The notes: generated by a model not told the origin, from the sequence alone. Counted from the first letter of the stretch, positions 1 through 7,897 are shown. The stretch: DNA of 18,607 bases from Helicobacteraceae bacterium (GCA_031275395.1 JAISOU010000045.1:1-18607); one strand, 5' to 3'. Made by a program: numbers and translations.

Positions 1-78
1 CTGTTTGAAGCGGATTTTCAAAGCAAAAACAAGCGATATGGTCAAAAAACCGTAGTTGCACGCAAAATAGCCTATTGA
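1..78 (+). CDS. possible 3' tail of a gene cut by the window edge
   Basis: Frame 1 is open from the first base for 25 codons and stops at TGA 76-78. The peptide is basic and hydrophilic and ends in a short run (KTVVARKIAY) that reads like the C-terminus of a real protein, perhaps a transposase. That is only an impression, because I recognise no motif. The frame stays open again after the stop until about 250, through a REP-like repeat, so open reading here is weak evidence. It may equally be noncoding. The sequence left of the window would decide. Confidence 0.2.
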   Translation: MFEADFQSKNKRYGQKTVVARKIAY

Positions 79-165
79 CAGCAAAAGTTGTTTGTGGTAG
101 TATTAGCGACAATACTTGCAATGCGGGTTTGTTTGGATTGGCATTGTAGAAATGCGGCTGAGTTT

Positions 166-236
166 GGGAATGATCGGGATTCCCGCCTTCCCTCGCGACG
201 TACTTCCGAAGGCGGGCTGTCGCTTCGCGGGAATGA
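166..236. repeat. REP-like palindromic intergenic repeat
   Basis: Three symmetric elements lie side by side. GGGAAT (166-171) pairs with ATTCCC (179-184) over a 7-base loop. CCCGCCTTC (182-190) pairs with GAAGGCGGG (208-216) over a 17-base loop. GGGAATGA at 166-173 recurs at 229-236. Its resemblance to dispersed GGGAATGA/TTCCCGC repeats found in many proteobacterial genomes is from memory. Such elements often give spurious ORFs, as frame 1 does here. It could act as a transcript-end hairpin or be a mobile REP/MITE-type unit. Only one copy is in the window, so dispersal cannot be shown. Confidence 0.55.
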
Positions 237-314
237 CGTTCAAGGCGGACAAGGGTAAATGCGGCGTTAAGTAGCGTCGTTTGTCGAAAAAATTCGTCTA
301 GTTTCTTAAAGCTA

Positions 315-342
315 CAAAGCCAAGTTTGCAAAGCCAAGTTTG
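315..342. repeat. perfect 14-bp tandem duplication
   Basis: The unit caaagccaagtttg occurs twice head to tail with no gap (315-328 and 329-342). It lies in the gene-poor left segment. The cause may be replication slippage, or it may be part of a decayed element. No function is apparent. Confidence 0.85.
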
Positions 343-686
343 CGTCAAATAATGAAATCGTTGAGAGAGGCAGAGATCGCAACGTCGCCAAAACTAATTG
401 CTCGCGTCAACGCAAAACGCTTTGGCGATTGAAGGCAAGACAAATATCGCGGTAAGCAACGATAATTATCAAATTATCCGAAAATTTATTGCGTTTTAAG
501 CCAAAATCTACTACTATCAAGCGATTTTATTCCAAATTGCAAGGATGGTTGCGGCGATGCAATCGCTTACTTTACCCGTTCAATCGGGAATCGGTTTCGC
601 TTTGGACGCAAAGCGATCGATTTCGCTAGGCTTTTCAAGCGCATTAAAGCCTTTGAATAAAACCATAGTAGAGCATTCAGCATTGT

Positions 687-746
687 TTAAGAAAGAAATT
701 CCTCTCTCTCGGTGAAGAAAGATTCGTTTATGCTTTGGGATACCAT
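687..746 (-). pseudogene. possible broken small gene with a strong ribosome binding site
   Basis: On the minus strand, CAAAGGAG (plus coordinates 752-759) stands five bases before an ATG at 746. This is one of the best Shine-Dalgarno/start pairs in the window. The frame runs only 19 codons (MVSQSINESFFTEREEFLS) to a TAA. If one base is shifted near that stop, an open frame continues to about position 570, with readable stretches such as AECSTMVLFKGF. That pattern fits the 5' end of a real gene killed by a frameshift. It could also be a genuine 19-residue peptide or chance. I recognise no family. Confidence 0.3.
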
Positions 747-813
747 AGAAACTCCTTTGAAGTAGGATTTATCAAAGCTAACTTTTACAAGCCGCTTAAC
801 CGCGATCATTGTA

Positions 814-900
814 GCGCGACAACCTTAAAATCCGCTGGATTTTGAGAAGTTTTTATGAGCGTTGAGCGGGTGGGGGGGGAAATGACTGAAGTTGTCGCGC
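814..900. repeat. nested inverted repeat enclosing a G8 tract
   Basis: A perfect 10-bp inverted repeat flanks the segment: GCGCGACAAC at 814-823 and GTTGTCGCGC at 891-900. Inside it is a compact perfect hairpin, AAAATCC (827-833), loop GCT, GGATTTT (837-843). A run of eight G follows at 872-879. The arrangement resembles a small non-autonomous element or a regulatory RNA structure. It lies just beyond the stop of the chemotaxis gene that ends at 953 on the minus strand, so it could also serve as that gene's 3' structure. Arms and hairpin are seen directly; any role is a guess. Confidence 0.5.
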
Positions 901-952
901 AGATAGATGCGGGGTTTTCTGTATGCCGTGCGGATCGACGATCTTAAGTAAG

Positions 953-2320
953 TTAAACCTTAAATCTTGAAAGCCGTTCGTTTAGTTTTTCGGTTGAAGC
1001 GCGCATTTTTGCGCTGACGCTTTCGATTGATTCGACGGTCTTTTTATTTTCCTGCGAAAGATCGCTAACGGTTTTAATAAGATCGGTTAATTCCAAGATG
1101 CCCGCCGCCGTAGCTTTACTTTTATTCGCGGATTCGCCTTCGATATCCGCCGCACTCTCGACGCCCTCTAAGGCTTTGCTTAACTCTTTATCGACGACTT
1201 CGGTTAGATCGCTTAAAGTCTCGGCGCGTTCGGCGTTTTGCCTCATCTCGCCGCTAAGCTCTTCAATCGTCTGCGTTATAACGCCGATCGTCGCGTTGCT
1301 TTCGTTCAAACTCTTCTGCGTGCGTTCGGCAAGTTTGCGCACTTCGTCGGCGACCACCGCGAAACCGCGCCCGTGTTCGCCCGCCCGCGCCGCCTCGATC
1401 GCCGCGTTTAACGCCAAAAGATTGGTCTGATCGGCTATATCGGCGATCACGCTTAAAACAGAGCGCGTCTGATCGGCTTGAGCCACTAGTTTGCCCAGCC
1501 GATCGCCAAATTCCGCGATATTTTGCGCGGCGATTTTTGCCGCTTTTTGCAGATCGCCCATCTTTTCTCGCGCCGCTTTTGTGATCTGTCGCGATTCTCC
1601 CAAAGCGTTCGCGCCGATTAAAAGTTGATCGTTAAGCAGATCCAGCGTTTTCTTCGCGGCGTCGCTCTTTTCTTTGGCGCCTAAAACGCAACGAAACTCC
1701 TCGCTTGAACGGCTGTTGATCTGCTTTGCGTTTAGTTCCAGTTCTTCGGCGACTCGGGCATTTTCGATCGCGTTTTTTTCAGCGTCGTCGATCGAGTTGC
1801 GCGTAGCCTCTAAAAAGACATTGATCGACTTTGCCGCCTTTGCGATTTCGTCGTTACCCTCGATCTTTAGCCGTTTCGTCAAATCGGAGCCAAAAGAGTT
1901 AATTTCGTCCAAAGCGCGAAGCGATCGCAAAATCGAACGCGCCACGATCAGGGCGGTAAGAGCCACGCATAGCACGCCAAACGCCCCCGCGACGATCATA
2001 AAAGTCCGCATAGCTATTAAATTGCCGTATTTCTCTTTGGCTAGATTTTCGCCTACCTGCGCAAACTCTTCGTTCTCTTTTTTGATTTCGCCCAAAAGTT
2101 TGACGTTAGCGGGGTCGATCGCCAATTTTTGCGCCTCGTCGATACGCGCCGTTAGCTTCTCCAAAGGAATGATCGCTTCGTCGATAATCGTTTTGACTGA
2201 AGAGCTACCCAGATAAGTGCCTATCACCCCTATAATTGTGCCGACGACAAGCGCGCCTCCCGAAAAACAGATAACGATCAAAAACCTTTGAAACACGGTA
2301 ATTTTGGACAGAATAGACAT
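953..2320 (-). CDS. methyl-accepting chemotaxis protein with a small periplasmic domain
   Basis: This is a transmembrane chemoreceptor signalling to CheA/CheW at the flagellar motor. I choose the ATG at 2320 (455 residues): GGAG lies about 8 bases upstream and a TAGAAT -10 box lies 33 bases upstream. An in-frame TTG at 2362 would start upstream of that box. Residues about 12-37 and 105-129 are membrane helices, with only about 65 residues between them. A HAMP region follows at about 130-180. The signalling tip is at about 292-330, with the family core [19 protein letters not shown] and then [17 protein letters not shown]. The C-terminus ends in RFKV with no CheR-binding pentapeptide. The short periplasmic part is smaller than a usual 4-helix or Cache sensor, so the ligand cannot be predicted. 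The gene is monocistronic and divergent from leuB. Confidence 0.93.
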   Translation of the reverse strand: MSILSKITVFQRFLIVICFSGGALVVGTIIGVIGTYLGSSSVKTIIDEAIIPLEKLTARIDEAQKLAIDPANVKLLGEIKKENEEFAQVGENLAKEKYGNLIAMRTFMIVAGAFGVLCVALTALIVARSILRSLRALDEINSFGSDLTKRLKIEGNDEIAKAAKSINVFLEATRNSIDDAEKNAIENARVAEELELNAKQINSRSSEEFRCVLGAKEKSDAAKKTLDLLNDQLLIGANALGESRQITKAAREKMGDLQKAAKIAAQNIAEFGDRLGKLVAQADQTRSVLSVIADIADQTNLLALNAAIEAARAGEHGRGFAVVADEVRKLAERTQKSLNESNATIGVITQTIEELSGEMRQNAERAETLSDLTEVVDKELSKALEGVESAADIEGESANKSKATAAGILELTDLIKTVSDLSQENKKTVESIESVSAKMRASTEKLNERLSRFKV

Positions 2321-2352
2321 TAAGCGTCTCCACAATAAATTGGAACCTTGCA

Positions 2353-2358
2353 ATTCTA
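2353..2358 (-). promoter_or_regulatory. -10 box for the chemotaxis gene
   Basis: The minus strand reads TGGTAGAAT, an extended -10 (TGnTAGAAT), 33 bases before the ATG at 2320. No convincing -35 is visible, as is usual for the vegetative promoters of Campylobacterota. The same TGGTAGAAT string precedes the DUF2779 gene at 18435-18440. No flagellar sigma-28 or sigma-54 consensus was evident here. Confidence 0.45.
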
Positions 2359-2385
2359 CCAAATATCGTCCAAGCGACGCGTTGT

Positions 2386-2391
2386 TAAAAT
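2386..2391 (+). promoter_or_regulatory. -10 box for leuB
   Basis: TGTTAAAAT is an extended -10 ending 23 bases before the leuB TTG at 2415. It sits back to back with the chemotaxis-gene promoter inside a 94-bp divergent spacer. No -35 is recognisable. No leader peptide or T-box-like structure fits in this short leader, so attenuation by leucine looks unlikely. Confidence 0.45.
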
Positions 2392-2414
2392 CCGCGTTTT
2401 TGAAAAGGTTGAAA

Positions 2415-3485
2415 TTGAAAACTTACGACATAGCCGTTATTGGCGGCGACGGGATCGGCGTAGAGATTGTCCGCGAGGCGATCAAAAGTTTGGACGCGGC
2501 GGCGAAAAAAGAGGGTTTCGGGCTTTTATATAAAGAGTATTTGATGGGCGGCGCGGCGATCGACGCTACGGGCGAACCGCTTCCAAAGGAGACTTTAAAG
2601 GGAGCAAAAAGCGCCGACGCGGTTTTATTCGGCGCGATCGGCGGGACAAAGTGGGACAATCTGCCGCGCAATCTGCGCCCCGAAACGGGTTTATTGGCGC
2701 TACGAAAAGGACTTGACGCTTTCGCGAATTTACGCCCCGTCAAAGTTTTCGACGAGCTAATCGACGCCAGCGCGCTAAAAAGCGAAGTCGTTCGCGGCGT
2801 CGATCTGCTAGTCGTCCGAGAGCTTGTGGGCGGCATATATTTTGGCGAGCCTCGCGGCAGGGATAAAGATCGCGGCTGGAATACTATGGCGTATAACGAA
2901 GCCGAAATCGATCGTATTGGGCGCGTCGCGTTTGAAGCGGCTATGAAGCGGAATAAAAAGGTCTGTTCCGTCGATAAGGCGAACGTTTTGGACGTTAGCC
3001 AACTATGGCGCGACGTAGTAACAAACGTAGCCAAAGAGTATCCGCAGGTCGAGCTTACCCATATGTATATCGATAACGCGGCTATGCAGCTCGTCAATAA
3101 TCCGCGCCAGTTCGACGTGATTTTAACGGGCAATCTCTTTGGCGATATTCTTAGCGACGAAGCGAGTATGATCGGCGGTTCGATCGGCTTGTTGCCTAGT
3201 TCTTCGCGCGGCGCGAAGGGCGGGATTTTCGAGCCGATACACGGAAGCGCGCCCGATATTGCGGGCAAAGGAATCGCCAATCCGTTGGCGACGATCTTGA
3301 GCGCGGCGATGTTATGCGAGTTTGCGCTTCAAGAGATCGGCGCGGCACGGCGCATAGAAAACGCCGTAAAAAAAGCTCTGGCGTTAGGCTATCGCACGCC
3401 CGATATAGCGAAATTTGGCGCGCTTCGCCAAGCCAATACTACGGAAATGGGCGATATAGTAGCCAAACTGATCGCCGAAGGCTAA
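2415..3485 (+). CDS. leuB: 3-isopropylmalate dehydrogenase
   Basis: LeuB oxidises and decarboxylates 3-isopropylmalate to 2-oxoisocaproate with NAD+, the third committed step of leucine synthesis, in the cytoplasm. I start it at TTG 2415 (356 residues), which gives the family N-terminus [21 protein letters not shown] lies 6-7 bases upstream. A longer in-frame extension to 2304 would overlap the divergent chemotaxis gene and the promoter. Motifs in order are GDGIG near the N-terminus, [10 protein letters not shown], the substrate-binding arginines in [54 protein letters not shown] and the NAD-binding [15 protein letters not shown]. The gene stands alone, with no leuA, leuC or leuD beside it. 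leuD lies about 10 kb away on the other strand. Confidence 0.97.
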   Translation: MKTYDIAVIGGDGIGVEIVREAIKSLDAAAKKEGFGLLYKEYLMGGAAIDATGEPLPKETLKGAKSADAVLFGAIGGTKWDNLPRNLRPETGLLALRKGLDAFANLRPVKVFDELIDASALKSEVVRGVDLLVVRELVGGIYFGEPRGRDKDRGWNTMAYNEAEIDRIGRVAFEAAMKRNKKVCSVDKANVLDVSQLWRDVVTNVAKEYPQVELTHMYIDNAAMQLVNNPRQFDVILTGNLFGDILSDEASMIGGSIGLLPSSSRGAKGGIFEPIHGSAPDIAGKGIANPLATILSAAMLCEFALQEIGAARRIENAVKKALALGYRTPDIAKFGALRQANTTEMGDIVAKLIAEG

Positions 3486-3686
3486 GCGCCGCTAGCGCGG
3501 AGGTAAAATCCGAAATAGTCGTTTTATCCGCGATCGTAAGCGTTGCGCTATCAAAGCGTAATCGATATTCGGTCGTTTTTGCGCCGCGTTTATCGTTTTG
3601 GCAAAAGCGAAAATATTAAAAAAGCGTTTGCGGCGATTTTGGCTTCGTTATTGTAAAATCGCGGCAACTATTGCAAAAGGCGAGAA
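3486..3686. other. leuB-metG spacer
   Basis: This 201-base spacer holds the metG promoter near its right end and no gene that I can support. An in-frame open stretch on the plus strand runs from leuB into it, but it is a shadow frame without family motifs. A weak 4-bp stem (CCGC/GCGG) lies just after the leuB stop. It lacks a T-run, so I do not call it a terminator. Confidence 0.5.
3654..3659 (+). promoter_or_regulatory. -10 box for metG
   Basis: TTGTAAAAT contains the -10-like TAAAAT preceded directly by TG, 27 bases upstream of the metG ATG. No clear -35 is present. It resembles the TTAAAAT boxes before leuB and before the COG3400 gene. It probably drives metG together with the coupled downstream gene. 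Confidence 0.4.
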
Positions 3687-5591
3687 ATGAGCGATCGGTT
3701 TTACGTTACAAGTCCAATCTACTACGTTAATGATATTCCGCATATCGGACACGCCTATTCTACGATCGTATGCGACGTTTTGGCGCGAAACGCTCGGTTA
3801 AAAGGGCTAGATACCTACTTTTTAACCGGTACGGACGAACACGGACAGAAGATCGAGCAGGCGGCGAGGGCTAAAAACGAAACGCCGAAGGCTTACGCCG
3901 ACAAGATCAGCGGCGAGTTTAGGCGGTTGTGGGATCGCTTTGAGATTACCTATAACCGCTTTATCCGCACGACCGATCCAGATCACGAGCTTGGCGTGCA
4001 AAAAGCCTTTGAGATTATGCTAAAAAAAGGCGATATTTATAAGGGAGAGTTCGAGGGGCGCTACTGCGTTTCGTGCGAAACTTTCTGGAGCGATTCGCAA
4101 CTCTTAGAAGGGGGCGCGTGCCCCGATTGCGGCAAGCCTACGACGCTACTTAAAGAGGAAAACTACTTTTTCAGAATGAGCGCCTATCAAGATCGGCTAC
4201 TTAAATGGTACGCAAGCGACGAAAATCTGATCTTGCCTAAATCGCGGCGCAACGAGGTCGTCCGTTTTGTGGAAAGCGGTTTAGAGGACTTGTCGATCAC
4301 GCGAACGACCTTTGAATGGGGCATTAAACTGCCAAAAAGCGCCAACGATCCAAAACACGTTATTTACGTCTGGCTTGACGCGCTGATGAATTACCTCACC
4401 GCGCTTGGCTGGAGCGGCGACGAGAAAAATATGCGCTTTTGGTCGGAAACGACGCACGTGATCGGCAAGGATATTTTGCGCTTTCACGCCGTCTATTGGA
4501 TCGCGTTTTTGACGAGCCTCGATCTGCCTTTGCCGAAGCGAATTGCGGCGCACGGTTGGTGGACTCGCGACGGCGCGAAGATGAGCAAATCCAAAGGCAA
4601 CGTGATCAATCCGATCGAGGTTGCGGACGCTTACGGGCTAGAGCCGTTTAGATACTTTTTGCTCCGCGACGTGCCGTTTGGACAAGACGGCGATTTTGGG
4701 CAAAAGGCGCTAATCGATCGCATAAACTCCGATCTTGCCAACGATCTGGGAAATCTGTTAAACCGTCTGCTCGGAATGGCGGAAAAATACTTCGCGCTTA
4801 ATATCAAGGCTGTCAATCTGCCGCGTTTTGGCGAAGAGAAAAAGGCGATCGACGCTATCGTATCCTCGCTTGATCCGCTTTTTGAGGCTATGCAGTTGCA
4901 CCGCTATTTAGAGGAGCTATGGAAAATCTTTGTGATCGGCAATAAGACAATCACCGATTTTAAGCCTTGGGAAAAGATGAAAGCAAATCAGAGCGATCAG
5001 GTTGCGGAGCTGTTAGTTTTTGTCGCCAATCTGCTTGCGAAAGGCGCATTGCTTTTAGCGCCGATTATGCCCAAAAAATGCGACGAAATCGCTTTGGCTT
5101 TGGGCGTGGCGATCGACGCGCCCACGCGAAAATCGCTGATAGAGCAGGGCGGTTGGATAGCCTCTTTTTCGCTTACAAAGATCGAGCCGCTTTTTGCGCG
5201 AGTCGAAGCGCCGCTTCTTAACGAACCAAACGCGGGCGAAGCAAGCGCGAACGAAGAAAAATCCAATCTTATTGGCATTGACGAGTTTGCGAAAGTGGAG
5301 CTAAAAGTAGGCGCCGTAGTCGAGGCGAAAAAGGTGGAAAAAAGCGCAAAACTTCTGCTTTTACAAGTCAATCTTGGCGAAGGCAAACCGCGCCAGATCG
5401 TAGCGGGAATCGGCGAGTTTTACGAGCCTGAAGCGCTTATAGGAACGCAGGTTTGCGTCGTCGCCAATCTAAAACCTGCGAAATTGATGGGAATTGATAG
5501 CTATGGAATGGTTTTGGCAATTAAAGATCAAAACGGCTTGCGGCTTGCGCGCCCCGAAAGCGCGGCGCTAGACGGTTCGCCGATCAAATGA
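3687..5591 (+). CDS. metG: methionyl-tRNA synthetase with C-terminal tRNA-binding domain
   Basis: MetG charges tRNA-Met with methionine using ATP, in the cytoplasm. The 634-residue class I synthetase begins at an ATG preceded by AAGGCGAG. The ATP-binding HIGH motif is at residues 19-22 and KMSKS at 298-302. A single zinc knuckle has Cys127, Cys130, Cys145 and Cys148. Residues about 529-634 form an EMAPII/Trbp111-type tRNA-binding domain (FAKVELKVGAV, then GMVLAI), which usually makes the enzyme a dimer. The last bases overlap the next ATG (ATGA), so the downstream MurF-like gene is translationally coupled. I recall the same neighbour in Helicobacter and Campylobacter, unchecked here. Nothing looks truncated. 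Confidence 0.98.
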   Translation: MSDRFYVTSPIYYVNDIPHIGHAYSTIVCDVLARNARLKGLDTYFLTGTDEHGQKIEQAARAKNETPKAYADKISGEFRRLWDRFEITYNRFIRTTDPDHELGVQKAFEIMLKKGDIYKGEFEGRYCVSCETFWSDSQLLEGGACPDCGKPTTLLKEENYFFRMSAYQDRLLKWYASDENLILPKSRRNEVVRFVESGLEDLSITRTTFEWGIKLPKSANDPKHVIYVWLDALMNYLTALGWSGDEKNMRFWSETTHVIGKDILRFHAVYWIAFLTSLDLPLPKRIAAHGWWTRDGAKMSKSKGNVINPIEVADAYGLEPFRYFLLRDVPFGQDGDFGQKALIDRINSDLANDLGNLLNRLLGMAEKYFALNIKAVNLPRFGEEKKAIDAIVSSLDPLFEAMQLHRYLEELWKIFVIGNKTITDFKPWEKMKANQSDQVAELLVFVANLLAKGALLLAPIMPKKCDEIALALGVAIDAPTRKSLIEQGGWIASFSLTKIEPLFARVEAPLLNEPNAGEASANEEKSNLIGIDEFAKVELKVGAVVEAKKVEKSAKLLLLQVNLGEGKPRQIVAGIGEFYEPEALIGTQVCVVANLKPAKLMGIDSYGMVLAIKDQNGLRLARPESAALDGSPIK

Positions 5592-6496
5592 CGATCGCCT
5601 CGCTTGCGGAGGCGACTCGCGGCAGATTGCTAAACGATCCGTCGATCAGCCAGATTGAAGGGTTTAGCTTTTTGCCCAAAACGACGCGGCGAGGCGACTG
5701 TTATTTTCATAACGGCGACGAAAACGATCTAAGCGCGGCGATCACAAACGGGGCTTTCGCTATCGTTTTCGCGCATAACGTTCAACTAGGAGATAGCGAA
5801 ATAGCGTGGATCGCGGTCGATGATATGAACCGCGCTTTGCTTTCTATAGCGCGTTATCTTTTGATCGAGCGCAATATCGTCGTTTTTCGCGCCCCGAAAA
5901 TATCCATAGCGATCGCAAAAAGCGTAATCGCGGACAAGCGGCTAATCGTCAATCCTACCTGCCAAGAGGCGATCGAAGAACTTAACCGCGATAAAGAGTT
6001 TTCGCCGCTTTTTGTCTGTCGGGAAAACGCGGAATTACTTGAAGCCGCAATCGCGATCGAATCGCTCGCTGTAGAAAACGCGCTTTCGCAAATCAAGGCG
6101 ATCGAAGAAACGATCCTAAAAACGACGATCCTCTATGAAGGTCAATGGATTTCGCTTGCTCTGCCGTCGCTGTTTTTGCCCGAGCTATCGGCGGCGATCG
6201 CCTTCGCGCATAGATTTGGATTGCAGACGCGCTTTGATCGCGCCTTTGAACTCGAACGCTTTAAGATCGATTCAATCGCGCAGGGCGAAAGGCTGTTAAT
6301 CTACGATTGCGCAAACGAAAAAGAGGCGAACGAGGCGATCGCCTTTATTCGCCGCGTCGCCCCTTGGGCAAAGCTCTATATTCCAAACGATCGTCTTGAT
6401 TTCCCCCAAAACTTTACCGTCGCGTATCTAAATGGATTTAGCCCCGACGATCTTAAAAAAACCGCTCCTCAAATCCCTTCTTTGTTTGGCGAATAA
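5588..6496 (+). CDS. MurF/MurE-like protein lacking the ATP-binding loop
   Basis: The start overlaps the metG stop by four bases, so the 302-residue protein is coupled to metG. Residues about 4-95 read like the N-terminal UDP-binding domain of Mur ligases: a TTRRGDCYFHNGD stretch matching the usual SR-x-GDLF-x-A-x-G pattern, then AAITNGAFAIV and WIAVDDMNRALLSIA. The glycine-rich ATP loop (GTNGKT) that should follow is absent, and no substitute P-loop is present. Residues about 190-225 recall the GRHNxxNAxAAxAxA segment. Residues about 233-265 recall the start of the C-terminal ligase domain (RLLIYDCANEKEANEAI). The whole is much shorter than MurF (about 450-480). I infer a degenerate, non-catalytic MurF relative, perhaps regulatory or structural in peptidoglycan synthesis. 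A hypothetical conserved protein of another family remains possible. Confidence 0.75.
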   Translation: MTIASLAEATRGRLLNDPSISQIEGFSFLPKTTRRGDCYFHNGDENDLSAAITNGAFAIVFAHNVQLGDSEIAWIAVDDMNRALLSIARYLLIERNIVVFRAPKISIAIAKSVIADKRLIVNPTCQEAIEELNRDKEFSPLFVCRENAELLEAAIAIESLAVENALSQIKAIEETILKTTILYEGQWISLALPSLFLPELSAAIAFAHRFGLQTRFDRAFELERFKIDSIAQGERLLIYDCANEKEANEAIAFIRRVAPWAKLYIPNDRLDFPQNFTVAYLNGFSPDDLKKTAPQIPSLFGE

Positions 6497-6520
6497 TTGG
6501 GTTATAAGTTGAGGTTAAAA

Positions 6521-7870
6521 TTACTTAATAAACTTCGCGTTGATCATTCCGCAAAAGTTTTTTTCTCTATAAAACTCCACGCGGTAGATTAACCCGCGCA
6601 CATCTTCGCTAAAGCGTGAAACCATATCTTTTTTACGGATTGTTATAGAGCTTTCGTCCGTAACTCCTTTTTTGGAAAAACCGATCACATTAACGCGGAT
6701 ATTGTCGATCGCAAAAACGTTAAAATTATCTTTTAGCGCGAAGGTTTCTCCGATCGCGATCTCTTTATTTTCTCCGTCGATTGCGATCGTAACCTTATCT
6801 AGCTTACAGTCGTAGGCAAAAAATTGCGGGTATAGCGAACTGATACGTTTATTACCGATATAAATATCGTAACGATCGTCGATCTTTTTCATCGCGCCGA
6901 GCGGGTTATCAAATACAAATCGATCCTTCATATCGCCCTGTAGCGGAACAAAACGCAAAATATTTCTAAGCTCCGTTAATTCAAAGCCGATCTTGCCGTT
7001 GATTTTTAGCGTTCCGCTATAGTTTAGCGCCTCTTGAACTCCGTTAATAGATAATTCAAAATCGCGCTCGTATTCGATTCCCATAACGTTCATAAACTCT
7101 TCAATCGATCGCAGGTGGTATTCTACTTTTTGAGCGAGCGAATCGATATTTTTGCTCGTTTCCTGCCCAAACGCCGGTTTTAGATTTGTAACGGCGAAGT
7201 AAGTAAGAGATTTTTGCATCTCTTCGTCTTTGTAGCGCGTTTCCGTATTTTTAACGCGAAAAAAGTGGTGTTCTTGCGCTAGCGAAGCGCTCATTTTATC
7301 CGTTACTTTTTTTGCGATCTCGTCCATATTTCCAAACTTAACGTCGGCAAGCGTTTTTTGATCGATTACAAGCGTTTGTCCCCACGCTCTGGGATTAAAA
7401 ATAGAGCTTTCCCACCGCTCGCGGTAAAAGCCGTGTCCGTCGTGAAGATTTAAGATCAGATCGACTTGCGGATCAAGAACGATCCTTTTAATTTCGCGCA
7501 CCATATCGTAATCGCGATCGTTATCAGAAACTTTGGCGAACTTTCGGTTCATATCGCCGTATAATCCGCGCCTTGAACGCGCTATACTCTCCGCGTTTAG
7601 ATTCGGCGTTACCCACACCGCGCCTTTTTTAATCTTATAGCGAGCCGCCAAAATCGCGGGGGCAAAGTAGCCGCCCGGTTCGTCGCCATGCACGCCGCCT
7701 ACGACAAGAAGCGTCGGTCCAGTTTCGTTACCCTCTAATTTATAGAGGCTAAAACGCAAAAACTCGCCCGTTTCGTGCGCCTTAATCTCGTCGCTAGACC
7801 ATATTTGCGCGATCTCCGACGCTCCAAAAAGGAGGCGCGTAGCCAAAAAAACCAAAAGCAGAAAACGCAA
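6521..7870 (-). CDS. csd4: secreted M14-type D,L-carboxypeptidase (Csd4/Pgp1 family)
   Basis: Csd4 in Helicobacter and Pgp1 in Campylobacter trim muramyl tripeptides to dipeptides in the periplasm and are needed for helical cell shape. I start it at TTG 7870 (449 residues): GAGGAG lies five bases upstream, a TATGAT -10 box lies just beyond, and a signal peptide follows at once (LRFLLLVFLATRLLFGAS, cut near residue 17). An in-frame TTG at 7906 lies upstream of that -10 box. The zinc site reads HGDEPGG (His61, Glu64) and NLHDGHGFY (His143). The candidate catalytic Glu237 is in AFGQETSK. The first zinc ligand is His, whereas I recall glutamine in H. pylori Csd4. Length fits the family (about 440-465). 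The gene converges on the metG operon and diverges from truD. It could act on another peptide, but the whole-length likeness favours peptidoglycan. Confidence 0.88.
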   Translation of the reverse strand: MRFLLLVFLATRLLFGASEIAQIWSSDEIKAHETGEFLRFSLYKLEGNETGPTLLVVGGVHGDEPGGYFAPAILAARYKIKKGAVWVTPNLNAESIARSRRGLYGDMNRKFAKVSDNDRDYDMVREIKRIVLDPQVDLILNLHDGHGFYRERWESSIFNPRAWGQTLVIDQKTLADVKFGNMDEIAKKVTDKMSASLAQEHHFFRVKNTETRYKDEEMQKSLTYFAVTNLKPAFGQETSKNIDSLAQKVEYHLRSIEEFMNVMGIEYERDFELSINGVQEALNYSGTLKINGKIGFELTELRNILRFVPLQGDMKDRFVFDNPLGAMKKIDDRYDIYIGNKRISSLYPQFFAYDCKLDKVTIAIDGENKEIAIGETFALKDNFNVFAIDNIRVNVIGFSKKGVTDESSITIRKKDMVSRFSEDVRGLIYRVEFYREKNFCGMINAKFIK

Positions 7871-7897
7871 AGGCGCTCCTCGCCAAACAGATGCGCA

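Larger units (their letters stand above)
79..952. other. long stretch without a confident gene
   Basis: About 870 bases carry no ORF that I can assign, unlike the rest of the window, where genes are nearly contiguous. The stretch holds a REP-like inverted repeat (166-236), a perfect 14-bp tandem duplication (315-342), a possible broken small gene on the minus strand (687-746) and a nested inverted repeat around a G8 tract (814-900). Several frames on both strands are open for 30-60 codons without recognisable motifs. CGATCG, frequent in every gene nearby, occurs only once here (near 605). Together this suggests decayed or acquired DNA at a junction, which is inference. Confidence 0.55.

Noticed and set aside
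1098-2216. Plus-strand open frames of 110 and 180 codons opposite the chemoreceptor
   Set aside because: They are antisense to a well-supported gene, low-complexity Ser/Ala/Arg translations without motifs or ribosome sites.
2423-3280. Long open frame (285 codons) antisense to leuB
   Set aside because: leuB has clear family motifs throughout; the antisense frame has none and its composition (Ser, Ala, Pro, Arg rich) is that of a shadow frame in this codon usage.
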